64,000 nucleotides of DNA, taken from assembly GCA_947246685.1 (NCBI GenBank), contig CAMXSN010000002.1, positions 147,485-211,484 of the forward strand, given 5' to 3'. Shown here in pieces: positions 62,840-64,000 of this stretch. Position 1 is the stretch's first letter; every line of letters starts with the position of its first letter. The DNA is from an uncultured Clostridia bacterium. GTDB lineage: Bacteria; Bacillota; Clostridia; Christensenellales; UBA3700. The translations under genes were made by a program, and so were the position numbers. The notes beneath the pieces are model-generated. The model saw only the letters and a list, made by a program, of their open reading frames with translations. It was not told where the DNA came from and searched no databases.

Positions 62840-63799
62840 ATGAAGAAAAAACTTATATTGATTATTTCCGTCATTATGATAGCGAGCGTGCTGTGCGCGG
62901 CTTTTTCCGGCTGTAAAAGCGCTGAGGAGAAGGAAAAAGATTATTATGCCAACGTCGGCGAAGATCTGACCAAATGCACAGACAAGCTCCAATCTTTGAC
63001 AGACGACGTGTTTAATAAATCTTGGAAATCTACCTTTATTCTCGCCATGACTTACTATATGGCAGAAGTGGAAGTCGAGAAAATCGGCGACGACGGCAAA
63101 CCTGTTAAGGTAAAAGAAAAGGTGCCTAATCCTATCGTAAGAGGAAGCAAGAATAAGAAAGGCTGGCCGAAAGATGCCGATCAATACGTGACGTTTATGG
63201 AGTTCAGCGTTAGTTATAAGAACAAAGATAACTATACCGTCAAGACTACTGTATTCAAAGACGTGGAGAGAAGTTATTACGTCAACAATATAGGCAGCAA
63301 AAAATACAAGACCAAATTTACCGTAGAAAAAGAGCTTGAGTACAAAATGGAAAACGCTGTCGAATCGGGCGAACTTAACGACGGGATCAATCCTATCGAG
63401 CTCATAGCTTACAGTACCGATAAGGAGGACTTGAAGTCTACGGGCATTTCGGCGAGCGATAATTTCAGAATCTATACGCACTTTATGAGAATTGAATCTA
63501 GAATCGTCTTTGATTCCGAAGGCAACTCCGTGACGAGACAGATTAACGATGACAATGCTAAAAAATATTGGAAGGGCTATGGAGAAGATATTTCGTACAA
63601 TTGGGATAACGTGTACGGAATGACGAATAACAGACTCACGGTGCTTTACAGCAAGGGCAAAAACAGAATAAATCAGTTGGAGATATACAACGAAAACATT
63701 CTCGCTTATTATACGGAAAAAGACAAAGTAGATACTTCGTTGGTGCTTAAGGCAGACGTCGTAGGATTTAGCGAAATGGTTGTTAAATTTGAATATTGA
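62840..63799 (+). CDS. Lipoprotein of unknown function linked to the GPH symporter
   Basis: 319 residues with a lipoprotein signal (KKK, hydrophobic core, AFSGC with Cys25). The body is beta-rich, many Lys and Asn, without recognised domain. It starts 1 base after the symporter stop; AAGGAGG at the symporter's 3' end is its ribosome site, so the two are made together. Secondary transporters of this kind normally need no lipoprotein, so it may be a surface or substrate-capturing accessory; that is inference. Confidence 0.65.
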   Translation: MKKKLILIISVIMIASVLCAAFSGCKSAEEKEKDYYANVGEDLTKCTDKLQSLTDDVFNKSWKSTFILAMTYYMAEVEVEKIGDDGKPVKVKEKVPNPIVRGSKNKKGWPKDADQYVTFMEFSVSYKNKDNYTVKTTVFKDVERSYYVNNIGSKKYKTKFTVEKELEYKMENAVESGELNDGINPIELIAYSTDKEDLKSTGISASDNFRIYTHFMRIESRIVFDSEGNSVTRQINDDNAKKYWKGYGEDISYNWDNVYGMTNNRLTVLYSKGKNRINQLEIYNENILAYYTEKDKVDTSLVLKADVVGFSEMVVKFEY

Positions 63800-63811
63800 C
63801 ATCACATAATG

Positions 63812-63842
63812 AGAAAGCCGCTCAAACGCGGCTTTCTTTTTT
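63812..63842 (+). terminator. Strong intrinsic terminator
   Basis: AGAAAGCCGC / GCGGCTTTCT (63812-63821, 63828-63837), a 10-bp stem with a 6-base loop and following T tract. Confidence 0.85.
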
Positions 63843-63937
63843 ACCGTAATGCTAGTAATTGTTTCGTGCGGTAAGTTTCATCAATTACGATAGATGGAGA
63901 GCTTAATAAATTTTACTTATATTTGAAATTTTAGGTA

Positions 63938-63966
63938 TTGAAAAGTAAAAAAAATTTTGGTATACT
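63938..63966 (+). promoter_or_regulatory. Promoter pointing out of the window
   Basis: TTGAAA (63938-63943), 17 bases, TATACT (63961-63966) with TGG as an extended -10. It should start a transcript near 63973 for a gene beyond the right edge. Confidence 0.65.
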
Positions 63967-64000
63967 GTATAAAGACGGTGATTTTTTGACCGTTGTTACT

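Noticed and set aside
62801..63805. A 334-codon frame on the minus strand over the last lipoprotein gene
   Set aside because: The plus-strand gene has a lipobox, an ideal ribosome site and operon context; the antisense translation lacks any pattern and has no promoter.
1..64000. CRISPR arrays, insertion sequences, integrases, toxin-antitoxin pairs, restriction or phage-defence genes
   Set aside because: No regularly spaced direct repeats, no transposase or recombinase frames with target duplications, and no recognised defence proteins. The window reads as stable chromosomal backbone plus a sugar locus.

Overview
The window looks like chromosomal DNA from an uncultured low-to-medium G+C member of the Firmicutes, probably class Clostridia. 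This is inferred from gene content and order: maf-mreB-minD-minE, a SpoIVFB-like protease, the radical-SAM/DUF2344/RNase G trio, L21-Prp-L27 with a Prp-cleavable L27, and tilS-hpt. Promoters follow the housekeeping TTGACA-N17-TATAAT consensus, often with a TGn extended -10, and ribosome sites are GGAGG-like. There are no rRNA genes, insertion sequences, phage genes or CRISPR arrays. No gene-free stretch exceeds about 300 bases.

Layout. 1-6.2 kb: the end of an aldehyde dehydrogenase, an alpha-galactosidase-like glycosidase (-), a GNAT-like membrane protein, a MATE exporter (-) and a LacI regulator. 6.5-9.9 kb: a 1124-residue lipoprotein with two InlB-type repeats. 10.1-17.4 kb: tRNA-Ser(CGA) (-), then a housekeeping block of tilS, hpt, a CCA-adding enzyme, rmuC, a PHP phosphoesterase, a LURP-one protein and a lipid kinase. 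17.6-25.3 kb: a condensation-fold acyltransferase, LMW-PTP, Ppx/GppA, maf-mreB, minD-minE, a 61-residue membrane protein and an M50 protease. 25.4-31.0 kb: glucokinase, a TIGR03960 radical SAM protein, a DUF2344 protein, RNase G and a methyltransferase. 31.1-32.1 kb (-): L27, Prp and L21 with a leader. 32.2-43.0 kb: OGG glycosylase, a NYN protein, an O-antigen-ligase-like protein (-), an IlvN-like subunit (-), a heterodimeric ABC exporter (-), nadE and a lipoprotein (-).

43.2-63.8 kb is a carbohydrate locus: GH38 alpha-mannosidase, a divergent AraC regulator, and a long operon starting with the complete glucuronate route (UxaC, mannonate oxidoreductase, UxuA, KdgK, Eda), which ends in pyruvate and glyceraldehyde-3-phosphate. 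The operon continues through three Gfo/Idh/MocA oxidoreductases, a CehA/McbA-type PHP hydrolase, a GDPD-like protein, a TIM-barrel isomerase/epimerase-like protein and a probable six-hairpin glycosidase. A separate promoter drives a GPH-family symporter and a lipoprotein. The likely overall job is uptake and breakdown of glucuronic-acid-containing glycosides. The second half of the operon may carry out an oxidative (3-keto type) glycoside cleavage; this is inference.

The least expected signals are a set of probably leaderless mRNAs with identical promoter-to-ATG geometry, Min and Mre loci lacking minC, mreC and mreD, a paired TTGAAC-N3-GTTCAA operator-like region around a 21-codon mini-ORF, and the Gfo/Idh-isomerase-Gfo/Idh module in the uronate operon.
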